From contig DASZLL010000044.1 of assembly GCA_035552395.1 (NCBI GenBank), forward strand, positions 14,409 through 78,408: a DNA stretch of 64,000 bases, read 5' to 3'. Below, in pieces: positions 44,006-51,714 of the stretch. The stretch comes from Bog-473 sp035552395 (GTDB lineage Bacteria; Actinomycetota; Acidimicrobiia; Acidimicrobiales; RAAP-2). Made by a program: the position numbers and the translations under genes. The notes below the pieces were generated by a model. The model saw only the letters and a list, made by a program, of their open reading frames with translations. It ran no database searches and had not been told where the DNA came from. How positions within the stretch are numbered: position 1 is the stretch's first letter; every line of letters begins with the position of its first letter.

Positions 44006-44421
44006 GGACTTCTCTCGCTTTCATTCCTTGGTGGTTCCGACTCATCGCTTGCCGATGACACCACTTGTGTCGGGAGCAACTGCGCACGTCAAACGTTGGT
44101 TCGTAACAGTTCCGACCTGACGGGCGCGGTGGCGAATTGTTTGCCTTCACTCTCCCGGCCTGGGCGTGTCCACCCATCAATCAGGTTGCGCCCATGGCAC
44201 CCCAGTCGCGCCCGTCAGGGCCCTGGTCGGTACCCTGGTTTCAGGTGGTGGCCCGTCCACAGGGTTGGGAATCAAAAAAGAGAGCCACCACCGAACCCCG
44301 CTGGCTCGCGTACGTTTGGGTGCTCCAGCAGATGCTGAACAGCGGACGGCGAACCGGGCTGAGTGCCCGATGTACGGGTGGCCCGGAACTAGCGGGAGGA
44401 GCTGGGACGAGGGCTCACTGG
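44006..44421. other. Intergenic region holding motif copy B
   Basis: 416 bp between the VOC gene start and the end of the broken SDR gene. It carries the second copy of the shared motif (44206-44240) about 200 bp upstream of the VOC start. No convincing coding sequence was found; open frames here have no homology I can recognise. Confidence 0.5.
44206..44240. promoter_or_regulatory. Shared intergenic motif, copy B
   Basis: TCGCGCCCGT, 5 bases, CCCTGGTC, then TACCCTGG. It is upstream of the VOC gene that starts at 44005 on the minus strand. Confidence 0.5.
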
Positions 44422-45138
44422 TCAGTGACCCGCAATCCGGCCACCATCGATGTGGACGATTTCGCCAGTGATGAAAGGCGACGACTCGAGGAAGAGGAGA
44501 CCCTTGACGACGTCACTTACCTGGCCGACGTGACCAATCGGCTGGCGAGGTCCGAGCAATTCGTACTCCTCGGTCGGGTGTACGGGCGTCTGAATGACGC
44601 CTAGCGAGACGGCGTTGACACGGATACCCCGAGTCGCGTACTCGATTGCGAGTGACCTGGTCGCTGCCGCGATGCCGCCCTTGGTCAGCGAAGCAACTAC
44701 CGACGGAGCAGTGGAGTCTGCGTAGTCGACGAGGGTCGAGGAAACATTCACCACGTGGCCTCCCGCCGGAAGCCAGCATCTCGCGGACGACTCGCTGCGT
44801 CAGCCGAAAGAAGGCGGCGACGACGTTCACGCCCATCATGGACTGATAATCCTCTTCGGTGTGTCAGTGAACGACTTGCCAATGTAAATACCGGCGTTAT
44901 TGACGAGCGTGTCGACGCGACCGAACCGCTCAAGCGCTTCGCGCGCGATCAACGCGGGCGTCGACGGGTCAGTGATGTCAGCCTCGACGCTGAGCATCTC
45001 GCCGTCGTCGCTGGGCTTGATCGTCCGAGCGGTCGCGACGGCCCAGCCCTGTTGTGCGTACGCTGCCACCATGCCTGCCCCTATGCCTTGGGACCCGCCA
45101 CTCGCAATGGCAACCTTTGACCTGACGCGATCACGCAT
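44422..45138 (-). pseudogene. Short-chain dehydrogenase, broken by two frameshifts
   Basis: Three frames together give one SDR. The first runs from the ATG at 45138 (KVAIASGGSQGIGAG ... LVNNAGIYIGKSFTDTP), the second from about 44848 (EDYQSMMGVNVVAAFF ... MLASGG) and the third from about 44760 to the stop (HVVNVSS ... GEIVHIDGG). Each junction is explained by a single lost base. The family seems to lack the usual catalytic Tyr: the residue four before the Lys of SLTKGG is Ala. The gene overlaps the muconolactone isomerase-like gene by 8 bp, so it was once in its operon. Confidence 0.75.
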
Positions 45139-45472
45139 TCCCTCCCGCGTCGCGACCGCGCCGCTCTTTCTCGACTGCGAGCGCCGGGTCACTCGGGTGA
45201 GGTGACAGCGGCACGACTTCGTCCTTTCGCCAGATACGGAGCGGCATGGATGCCAGAACCTCTTCGAGCTGAGCTTGGTCGTCCGCCGCAAAGAGCCCGA
45301 GCGTGCGCCACTCACCCGGCCGCAATGGCGGGCGCCAGAGACGCAAAAGATGGCCTTGCGCCGCCAATTCCGTCGAACGGGCGGCCTCTCGAGCACGAAT
45401 CTCTTGGACGGCGGTCTCCGGTGTTCCCTCTGGAACGTGTGTGGTCATGGTGACGAGGAATTCCACGGTCAC
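45131..45472 (-). CDS. Muconolactone delta-isomerase-family protein
   Basis: 113 residues. EFLVTMTTHVP at the N-terminus, IRAREAARSTELAAQGHLLRLWRPP in the middle and LEEVLASMPLRIW with closing LSPHPSDPA are those of the CatC-like ferredoxin-fold family. True CatC isomerises muconolactone in the beta-ketoadipate pathway; many actinobacterial paralogues act elsewhere. No other cat genes are present. The motif copy C lies 40-75 bp upstream. Confidence 0.8.
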   Translation of the reverse strand: MTVEFLVTMTTHVPEGTPETAVQEIRAREAARSTELAAQGHLLRLWRPPLRPGEWRTLGLFAADDQAQLEEVLASMPLRIWRKDEVVPLSPHPSDPALAVEKERRGRDAGGNA

Positions 45473-45510
45473 CTCCTCTTGCGCCCATTGTGACCCTCTG
45501 CGGTCCCCGC

Positions 45511-45546
45511 TCGCGCCCGTTGAGCCCCCTGGTCAGCAGCCAGGGT
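45511..45546. promoter_or_regulatory. Shared intergenic motif, copy C
   Basis: TCGCGCCCGT, 6 bases, CCCTGGTC, then GCCAGGGT as an inverted echo of CCCTGG. It is upstream of the muconolactone isomerase-like gene (minus strand). Confidence 0.5.
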
Positions 45547-45562
45547 CGGCGACAGATGACAC

Positions 45563-45998
45563 TCAGAACGTGTAGGCCTGGACCAGGACCCGTCCTGTCG
45601 ACACATCGACCGTCCCTAAGGCCCAGATCTGCACTGGGTTGACCCAGGACAGTTCGGGGTGATTGCTCGTCAAAGTCACGTTCTCGCGCAGCCGCAGAAC
45701 CGGTGGCCCGTCGTTCCGAAGAGCGATCCCTGACGCAACCAAGGGAGATTCTCCTTCCGTCTCCGGTTGATATCACGGCGCGGATATTGAGCTCCGCGCG
45801 GCCGTCCGCACGGATGTAGAGGTAGTCCACTCCTTTGAACGCTCCGCTCAAGTTTGGACCGGCGACGTGTCCTTCCAAGTTGAAGTCGAACCTTGCCCCC
45901 TCAGCGGGTGGAGCCACACCGGGGCACTTCGCGGGTGCGACAACCCCATCCTCAGCGCCACAGTGGATCCAGAACCCCGAGGAGGTCACCGTGGACAC
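45563..45998 (-). pseudogene. DUF3237-like protein, frameshifted
   Basis: One frame gives FDFNLEGHVAGPNLSGAFKG, the DYLYIRADGRAELNIRAVIS segment and STGDGRRIS. Near 45745 the homologous sequence continues in another frame as LVASGIALRNDG, then HPELSWVNPVQIWALGTVDV and a closing VLVQAYTF before TGA at 45563. The overall pattern (GPNLSG, DGRAELNIRA, W-N-Q-A-GTVD) resembles DUF3237/UPF0311 barrels. One extra base explains the break. The beginning (GTG at 45998) is uncertain. Confidence 0.6.
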
Positions 45999-46045
45999 CG
46001 TCGACCACGCCGACGCTGCGTCTCGATACCTGGAGGAGGTGCCCG

Positions 46046-46198
46046 GTGTACTTCCCCGATAATTTCAGCGACCTGGACGAGGTGTCTGAGCGGCTGAACC
46101 GATGGGCACTCCAAGGCTGGCGGTCACTGCGCCATCGCATGGTTGTCATTGCTTCTCGCAAATCTCGTGGACGCACGACCACTCGCGTTGTACCTTGA
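46046..46198 (+). CDS. Short DUF4177-like protein
   Basis: 50 residues from a GTG with GGAGGAGGT about 7 nt upstream: YFPDNFSDLDEVSERLNRW, then GWRSLRHRMVVIASRKSRGR. The pattern 'E ... LN-W---GW' followed by a basic strand is that of small DUF4177-type proteins. Short, so the call is tentative. Confidence 0.4.
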   Translation: MYFPDNFSDLDEVSERLNRWALQGWRSLRHRMVVIASRKSRGRTTTRVVP

Positions 46199-46284
46199 AC
46201 GAGGATTGTGTTCTCAGTGCTGGCCTGTAACGACCACCATTGCCTGCGGCCGAAGAAGAAGCCATGAAATGACTGAGCGCCAAG

Positions 46285-46854
46285 GTGGAAATTGATCTCG
46301 ACGCCACCTCCGGGGTGGAGCACTCGAGCGCCGTCACGGTGGGCGAGTGGTACCTACAATCGAGGAGTGAGCATCACGATGCATTAGTAGTTGAGGCGTA
46401 CAGGCAACTCCAAGTGGAAACGGATCACCTCTTCACTCTCCTCACTCGAGACACCTTTCGGCAGGCCATACGAGTGGTGTTCACCCGTTATTCCCAGCCC
46501 TACGAAAGCGACCAAGAACTGATCCTCGCGGTTCGCGCCATTGGGACGCTCGAGCTCACCTCTGCCGCCACCGCCGGGGAGCGCCTTCATCCTCTGTTGG
46601 ATTGTGACTTCGGTGGCGCGTTTGATCGGTTTCGTGCGGTCCATGATCTCATCGGACATGCCTGGTGTGGATACGGCTTCGATCTCGATGACGAATGCGC
46701 GGCCTGGAGCGCTCAAGACCGCCTGCACAATGGCCTCGCTCGGTTCGCCCTGGCCACCGAACTCTATGGAGTGAACGCCGCACGCGGCCTTGTCGGCGAG
46801 GCACCCAATCTCAGAGCCTTGCTCCTGGCGCCCTCGACCCGGAACGGCATCTGA
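46285..46854 (+). CDS. Conserved protein with VHDxxGH motif, function unknown
   Basis: 189 residues, GTG start. The central block FRAVHDLIGHAWCGYGF-DLDDECAAW (about 112-138) contains two His and acidic residues in a HD-x(2)-GH pattern, followed by ALATELYGVNAAR. I have seen similar FRAVHD-GH-GF-E-AW blocks in hypothetical proteins of actinobacteria and their phages, but no function is established. The clustered His/Asp/Glu suggests a metal site. It is convergent with the membrane operon (6 bp between the stops). Confidence 0.65.
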   Translation: MEIDLDATSGVEHSSAVTVGEWYLQSRSEHHDALVVEAYRQLQVETDHLFTLLTRDTFRQAIRVVFTRYSQPYESDQELILAVRAIGTLELTSAATAGERLHPLLDCDFGGAFDRFRAVHDLIGHAWCGYGFDLDDECAAWSAQDRLHNGLARFALATELYGVNAARGLVGEAPNLRALLLAPSTRNGI

Positions 46855-46860
46855 GTTTCA

Positions 46861-47769
46861 TCAACCGGACTCGGCGATCTCGTACCAAAGCCCACCGTTC
46901 AAGTTGATGTTGTTGCCCGTGTTCTGGCCGGGAGCGGAATCGCCGACGTAGGTATAGAGCGGATGGCTGTCGTAGGTGACCTGGGTCGTACCACCAGTCC
47001 GTTCGATCGTTCTGACCTTGCCGGTCACGCCCGGCCCGGCGACGGGTCTGCCGGTCACCGGTGGCCAATACGCCGCACAGGTGCCGTAGCAAGTTGACTC
47101 TGTCGGCGTATCGGGTGCAAACCAGTACAACGTGTAGCCACGGGCGTTGGTGAGCACCGAGACGCCATGGATCTTCGTCACCTTAAGGAGCGCGCTCGAA
47201 GAGCTGCTGCCGGTGGAGGCGGGTTCCGTCGCCGCGAGCGAGAGGGAGAGCAGCACCAGCACCAGCACGGTGAACGCCGTGGCGGCCCACCGAGCGGCCC
47301 GCATGATGTGTTGAAATCTGTCGAACAGTCCGCCGCGAGTCCCCCGCTCGGAGCGTTGACCCTGCGGGAATGGACGAAGAACCAACGCCATGAGCACCGC
47401 GAATGTCACGACTTCGATCAGCCCGGCGACAATTCCCGCGGTGGTGCGGATCTCACGAAACCCGAAGAGGCTGATGCGTAACGACAACAGATAGCCAGCG
47501 AGGGTGGCGATCGCGAACCCTGCGCCCGCTGCCGCAACCAGACGACTGCTCGAAACGAGGATGATCGCGCCGAGGAAGAACGCCGTGATCACCTGAAGCA
47601 AAAACAACCATCCGATCGTAGGAATGGTCCGGTACCCGGTGAGGTACAAGTCGAGATGGATCCCACCGGTCGCGAACAGCAGCCCGGCGCCAACGACGCG
47701 CAGAGCGAGCGACGTCCGGTTCAAGCCCGGCTCGGCACCTTTGGCCTGGCTGAGTGAAGTCTCCGCCAT
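46861..47769 (-). CDS. Four-helix membrane protein fused to a secreted-repeat (PF03640-like) domain
   Basis: 302 residues. Residues about 22-130 hold four membrane helices, a fifth lies at about 160-180, and an extracytoplasmic domain follows (about 195-302). That domain shows the 'secreted repeat' features: VLTNARGYTLYWFAPDTP, a Cys pair in CYGTCAAYWPP, TYDSHPLYTYVGDSAPGQ and the closing GLWYEI. A second protein with this domain opens the same operon (50163-50702). The domain's role is not known; it occurs in actinobacterial lipoproteins. Last gene of a five-gene minus-strand operon, 3 bp after its neighbour. Confidence 0.8.
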   Translation of the reverse strand: MAETSLSQAKGAEPGLNRTSLALRVVGAGLLFATGGIHLDLYLTGYRTIPTIGWLFLLQVITAFFLGAIILVSSSRLVAAAGAGFAIATLAGYLLSLRISLFGFREIRTTAGIVAGLIEVVTFAVLMALVLRPFPQGQRSERGTRGGLFDRFQHIMRAARWAATAFTVLVLVLLSLSLAATEPASTGSSSSSALLKVTKIHGVSVLTNARGYTLYWFAPDTPTESTCYGTCAAYWPPVTGRPVAGPGVTGKVRTIERTGGTTQVTYDSHPLYTYVGDSAPGQNTGNNINLNGGLWYEIAESG

Positions 47770-47772
47770 GGC

Positions 47773-48501
47773 CTACCAGACTCCTGGGAGCAGTCTCCAC
47801 CGGACCCGGCTCCTGTAGACGCAGGACTCCTCATTCGCAGTGAGCAGGCGGTCTTCGGCTACGGCGCGCCCGACATTGCAACCTGAAGCGAACACCATCA
47901 CGAGAGCGTTGCGCAGCGAGATGCTCTGCAGGACGTACCCCAATTGCAGCAGCAGATAGGAGGCGTATATGGGATGCCGGACGACCGCGTAGGGGCCTCT
48001 TTGCACGAGTCCTCGGTCCGCGGCGACAAAACCGAATGAACGACCGAGCGTGAGGAACGAAGCCACACAGATTGCCAGGCCGACCAGCTGAATGGCCAGC
48101 CCGGAGGTGACCCCCCACTGGGGGTGGGCTCCGAACGGACGAAACAAGACGCCGCCGAAGGTTCCACCGAAGGCAAGAAGCCAATCCCCCCAACGTCGGC
48201 TGACCGTGCGCGCAGGACGCCGGATCAGGTACGCCGCGACAACCCACATCTGCTCGGCGAAGAAGGCCACTCCCAGCAGCCGATGCGTCTGGAGGTAGGC
48301 CCGAAGGGTGGCCTGGGCGAAGAAGGCGGCACCACCGGCACCGATGAGGTTCATCGCGACCCTGATGAGCCTGTCCGTCCGGGCCGATCGCGAGATTGCC
48401 AATCCCCGACGCGTGCGGGAGGACGTGCGCATCGGTGTCGACTCGAGGCCGTTCAGGTCTGAGCCAGAGGTACCTCGCAGAACACCAGTGCCCGCGTCCA
48501 C
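47773..48501 (-). CDS. Isoprenylcysteine methyltransferase (ICMT)-like membrane protein
   Basis: 242 residues, GTG start 2 bp after the DoxX gene. About five membrane helices are present. The signature is C-terminal: GLVQRGPYAVVRHPIYASYLLL (about 175-196), the RHP-Y motif that binds S-adenosylmethionine in the ICMT/PEMT/NnrU group. Many bacterial members methylate or reduce lipid-like substrates that are not known. A start at an internal ATG (STPMRTSS) is possible. Confidence 0.75.
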   Translation of the reverse strand: MDAGTGVLRGTSGSDLNGLESTPMRTSSRTRRGLAISRSARTDRLIRVAMNLIGAGGAAFFAQATLRAYLQTHRLLGVAFFAEQMWVVAAYLIRRPARTVSRRWGDWLLAFGGTFGGVLFRPFGAHPQWGVTSGLAIQLVGLAICVASFLTLGRSFGFVAADRGLVQRGPYAVVRHPIYASYLLLQLGYVLQSISLRNALVMVFASGCNVGRAVAEDRLLTANEESCVYRSRVRWRLLPGVW

Positions 48502-48503
48502 TA

Positions 48504-49013
48504 CTAACCCCCGCCGACGCGCCGCTCGATGAGTGCGTCGAGACTGAACCGACCGGAACCAAGGAGCGCAACAACGAGCGCCAACACGGCGAGCGCGAGG
48601 TTCAGCTGATAGCCCGGTGGGTTCGAACGATTGTTGATCCCCGTTGTCCAGGTCACCGTGATCATCGCCATCACCATGTCCCCGAAGAGACCAACGCCGG
48701 CCAGGCGCGAGAAAAACCCCAGGGCGAGAGCGACTGCGCCGCCGAACTCAATCAACCCACCGAGGACCGCGAAGAGCCCACCAGGGTGCAGGTGGGCGGT
48801 CTGAGAAAAGTAGAGAGCAGTCCCGTGAATGCCGGCACCGTTGAACGCGCCGAAGAGCTTTCCCGCCCCGTAATAGATAAAGATCCAGGCCAACGCGATG
48901 CGGACCGCGAGCAGCGCCCAGTCGACGATGGGAGGTGCGGCGCGGGTGTTCACGACGGTCGCCAACAGAGCACGAGCCGTGCGTCGGTGCGTTCCGGCGG
49001 TGGCGGTCACCAT
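48504..49013 (-). CDS. DoxX-family membrane protein
   Basis: 169 residues from the ATG at 49013 with GGGGGAGG 7 nt upstream. Four helices of the DoxX fold are present: LAVRIALAWIFIYYGAGKLF, GGLFAVLGGLIEFGGAVALA, AGVGLFGDMVMAMITV and YQLNLALAVLALVVALLGSG. DoxX proteins form redox-linked membrane complexes with SodA and SseA in mycobacteria. It overlaps the hydroxylase gene by 7 bp. Confidence 0.88.
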   Translation of the reverse strand: MVTATAGTHRRTARALLATVVNTRAAPPIVDWALLAVRIALAWIFIYYGAGKLFGAFNGAGIHGTALYFSQTAHLHPGGLFAVLGGLIEFGGAVALALGFFSRLAGVGLFGDMVMAMITVTWTTGINNRSNPPGYQLNLALAVLALVVALLGSGRFSLDALIERRVGGG

Positions 49014-50191
49014 GACGCTGCCTCCCCCATGTGTGCACCGCCGTCCTGAGGTTGCGCGCTCGTCGAAGGCGCCCCTGGCATCTCCGCGGGCCGAATTGGA
49101 GTCAATCGAATGGACTGAGGTAGCGCGAGGTCGCGCCTCGGGCGGAATGGCGCCACCATCTGAGCGGCGAGGACCGCGAGGTGATGGGGCTGCGCAGCCG
49201 CTTGTTCGACGGACAACGGGCGACCCGGCAGTCCAGTGGCAATTCTGACTGTCGTTGGATTCGGGAACACGGCGCGATGGAAGATCTGATCCCAGATCGA
49301 CAGCGCAAAGCCCAGGTTGACGTCTTGTGGCCCGTCCAATTGGTGGTGAATACGGTGAAAGTTGGGGCTCACAAAGACCCGGCCGAGCGGCCCGAAGCTC
49401 AAGCGGGTGTTGGAGTGAGCGAAAGCCACGATGCCGCCATAGATCACGAGAATGGTGATCGATGCCGCTCCGTTGGCCAGAAGCACCACGCCGGGAATCA
49501 ACGCCAGGAGATAGGAGACATGAATAAGCGGGTGGGTACGGAACACCGTCAACACATTCATGTCCTCTTGGGAATGGTGCAGCTCGTGGAAGCGCCAGAG
49601 GGTCCGGACGCGGTGATTCGCAAGATGGACAAACCAGTTCAAGCCGTCCATTGCGACCACGATGACTGCGATCGCGCCCCAGCGCGGCAGCGTGCCGATC
49701 TTCGGAAGGACGATCCACGGGAGACCAGCGCGAACCATCGCCATGAAGGAGAGTGTTAGCGCGGTCACTAGTGGCGCGACAAGAAGCGCGTTCATGACGG
49801 TGAGGAGAAGGTCGTGACGATGTCCACGGGCGAAGAGCGGCCGTTCCTGCGCTGGCCACACTCTTTCCGCGATCAGAAATACCCCGATGATCCCGAGGCT
49901 TAACGGACCAACGAGGACCACTCGAAGACTCGTCAGGGATCCGGTGAAGCTTTCACCACCCCAATGACGGGTCCAACCAACCCCAACGAGCGCCACGGCG
50001 AGGGCCGCAATCCCGACCGCAGGGAGGTACACGCGTGACGAAAGCGCGAGCCACGGCCGGCTCGCCTTCCGGTTCCTGCGCTGCGCAGCAACAGGAGCGG
50101 GAATTTGAGACGGCGCGACTAAAACCGACGACACAGCGGCTGCCCGACTCCATAGCTCGGCACTAGAACGAGGCTCCTCCCGTGCCGGCAC
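49007..50191 (-). CDS. Sterol desaturase/fatty-acid hydroxylase-family membrane protein
   Basis: 394 residues with four or more helices and the three histidine clusters of the di-iron hydroxylase superfamily: HLANH and HELHH (about 186-207) and HRIHH (about 278-282), plus the extra HTH and HSN histidines. It should use O2 and a reductant to hydroxylate or desaturate a lipid at the membrane. The GTG start (50191) overlaps the secreted-repeat gene by 29 bp; the C-terminal 60 residues are Pro-rich and unstructured. Confidence 0.87.
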   Translation of the reverse strand: MPAREEPRSSAELWSRAAAVSSVLVAPSQIPAPVAAQRRNRKASRPWLALSSRVYLPAVGIAALAVALVGVGWTRHWGGESFTGSLTSLRVVLVGPLSLGIIGVFLIAERVWPAQERPLFARGHRHDLLLTVMNALLVAPLVTALTLSFMAMVRAGLPWIVLPKIGTLPRWGAIAVIVVAMDGLNWFVHLANHRVRTLWRFHELHHSQEDMNVLTVFRTHPLIHVSYLLALIPGVVLLANGAASITILVIYGGIVAFAHSNTRLSFGPLGRVFVSPNFHRIHHQLDGPQDVNLGFALSIWDQIFHRAVFPNPTTVRIATGLPGRPLSVEQAAAQPHHLAVLAAQMVAPFRPRRDLALPQSIRLTPIRPAEMPGAPSTSAQPQDGGAHMGEAASW

Positions 50192-50702
50192 TCGAACCGC
50201 CGGAGTTAGAAGACCCAGAACTTGACTTGGCCGGCTTCACGGTCACGACGTCGGACCATTTACCCCAAGTATCCGTCACGTTTCCATGCACCTGGCCGGC
50301 CGCCGTGTCGCCGGAGAAGTAGTAGAGCGGCTTGCCGGAATAGGTCACCTGGAGAACGCCACCGCTCCGCATCTTGGTGCCGAGTTTGGAGGCGCTTACG
50401 CCTTTTCCTGCGGTTGCCTTTGTCACGCCTGCAGGCAGCGTGAGAGCGGGCCAGATCGTCAAGCACGCACTGGAGCAGGGTGTCTTGCTCGCCTTCAACG
50501 TGTACACGGTCTTCCCGCTCACCAAGACGGTTCCAAATTTTGCGCTCTTGGCCGTCGACACGACGAGGTTCGTCGCCGCACCCGCCGTCCCGTCAGCCAG
50601 AACCAATCCGGACAGCGCACCGAGGGCCATAACGGCACTGGCCATTCGCCCAACTGAGACCTTGTATTTCGAGCTCTGGTCCTGTGTTCCCTGCTGCTTC
50701 AT
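50163..50702 (-). CDS. Secreted protein with PF03640-like repeat domain
   Basis: 179 residues from the ATG at 50702, with AGGAG 7 nt upstream. A signal peptide is likely (ASAVMALGALSGLVLADGTAGA, cut near residue 42). The mature domain has GTVLVSGKTVYTL, the Cys pair CSSACLTIWPAL, LQVTYSGKPLYYFSGDTAAGQ and a final WSDV, then a Ser/Gly tail. There is no lipobox Cys at the cleavage site, so it is secreted rather than lipid-anchored. First gene of the envelope operon that runs to 46861. Confidence 0.82.
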   Translation of the reverse strand: MKQQGTQDQSSKYKVSVGRMASAVMALGALSGLVLADGTAGAATNLVVSTAKSAKFGTVLVSGKTVYTLKASKTPCSSACLTIWPALTLPAGVTKATAGKGVSASKLGTKMRSGGVLQVTYSGKPLYYFSGDTAAGQVHGNVTDTWGKWSDVVTVKPAKSSSGSSNSGGSSAGTGGASF

Positions 50703-51072
50703 GTCGCGTCTCCTGGTTCGTTTTGCTTCCTTGCTCAGTCCTACGAAGCTGGCGGGGAGAAAGATGGCCGCAGAGACATATTTGGGACTGCCCACCAGGA
50801 CTTCACCTCCCGTACTACCAGGAGGACATACGTCGCCCGTGCGCTTCTGAGCTGGGGCGCCGTACTCCTGTTCGGGCGATCTGAGGCAGTCGGTGAGAGG
50901 GCTCGGCCCGACCCGGATCCCTCGAGCGGGGCGGCACGGCGGGTGGGTTCGGCAACCCGTTCCACCGGGCGCATTCCCAGATGCAGCCCAATAAGGTCGC
51001 GGCAACAATCGGAATACGACGACCCCCATGGGAGGCCGGATGGGCACGATCCAGCACCAAAGGAGCGATGAG
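50703..51072. other. Divergent promoter region of the envelope operon and VOC-reductase pair
   Basis: 370 bp separating the secreted-repeat operon (minus) from the VOC gene (plus). It contains the ribosome sites of both and a hairpin with GGGTT (50945-50949) and AACCC (50954-50958) arms around CGGC, flanked by GGTGG/CCACC. No coding sequence recognised. Confidence 0.5.
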
Positions 51073-51714
51073 ATGACGGCCAATGGAAACATTGATCTGA
51101 AGCTCGAAGTCACAGTGATTCCGGTTGCGGACGCCGATCGCTCGAAGGACTTTTACCTCAACCTCGGCTGGAGGCTCGACGCCGACTTCTCCTTCGACAA
51201 CGGCTTTCGTCTAGTCCAGTTCACGCCACCTGAGTCGTTATCTTCCATCCAATTCGGGAGCAAAATCACGGCGGCGGCACCAGGGTCCGACCATGGTTTC
51301 TACCTCATCGTTTCCGATATCAATGCCGGATGCTCGGAGCTCATCGATCGCGGAGCCAAGGTCAGCGACGTATTCCATGCCGGAGACCCGGGGGCACAAC
51401 TCCAACCCGACGACACGAGTGGGCGCGTCAACGGCCCCGATCCGGATCACAAAAGCTACAGTTCCTTCGCCACGTTCGAGGATCCGGACGGCAACGGCTG
51501 GCTACTCCAGGAGGTCACGGACCGCCTTCCTGGACGGGTCGATCCGGACGTCACTTCGTTCAGCTCCGCCATCGATCTGGCGAGCGCCTTGCGACGTGCG
51601 GCAGCCGCCCACGGCGAGCACGAGAAGAAGATCGGCAAGGCCGACCCCGACTGGCCCGATTGGTATGCCTCGTTCATGGTGGCCGGACAAGCAGGCGGAG
51701 AGCTTTCCTCGTGA
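51073..51714 (+). CDS. VOC-family protein with C-terminal helical extension
   Basis: 213 residues from the ATG at 51073 with AGGAG 8 nt upstream. The VOC fold is clear (LEVTVIPVADADRSKDFYLNL and FEDPDGNGWLLQEVTDRLPG). A 60-residue helical tail (IDLASALRRAAAAHGEHEKK) is absent from the paralogue at 43565-44005. The end is GTGA-coupled to the flavin disulfide oxidoreductase gene. Confidence 0.88.
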   Translation: MTANGNIDLKLEVTVIPVADADRSKDFYLNLGWRLDADFSFDNGFRLVQFTPPESLSSIQFGSKITAAAPGSDHGFYLIVSDINAGCSELIDRGAKVSDVFHAGDPGAQLQPDDTSGRVNGPDPDHKSYSSFATFEDPDGNGWLLQEVTDRLPGRVDPDVTSFSSAIDLASALRRAAAAHGEHEKKIGKADPDWPDWYASFMVAGQAGGELSS

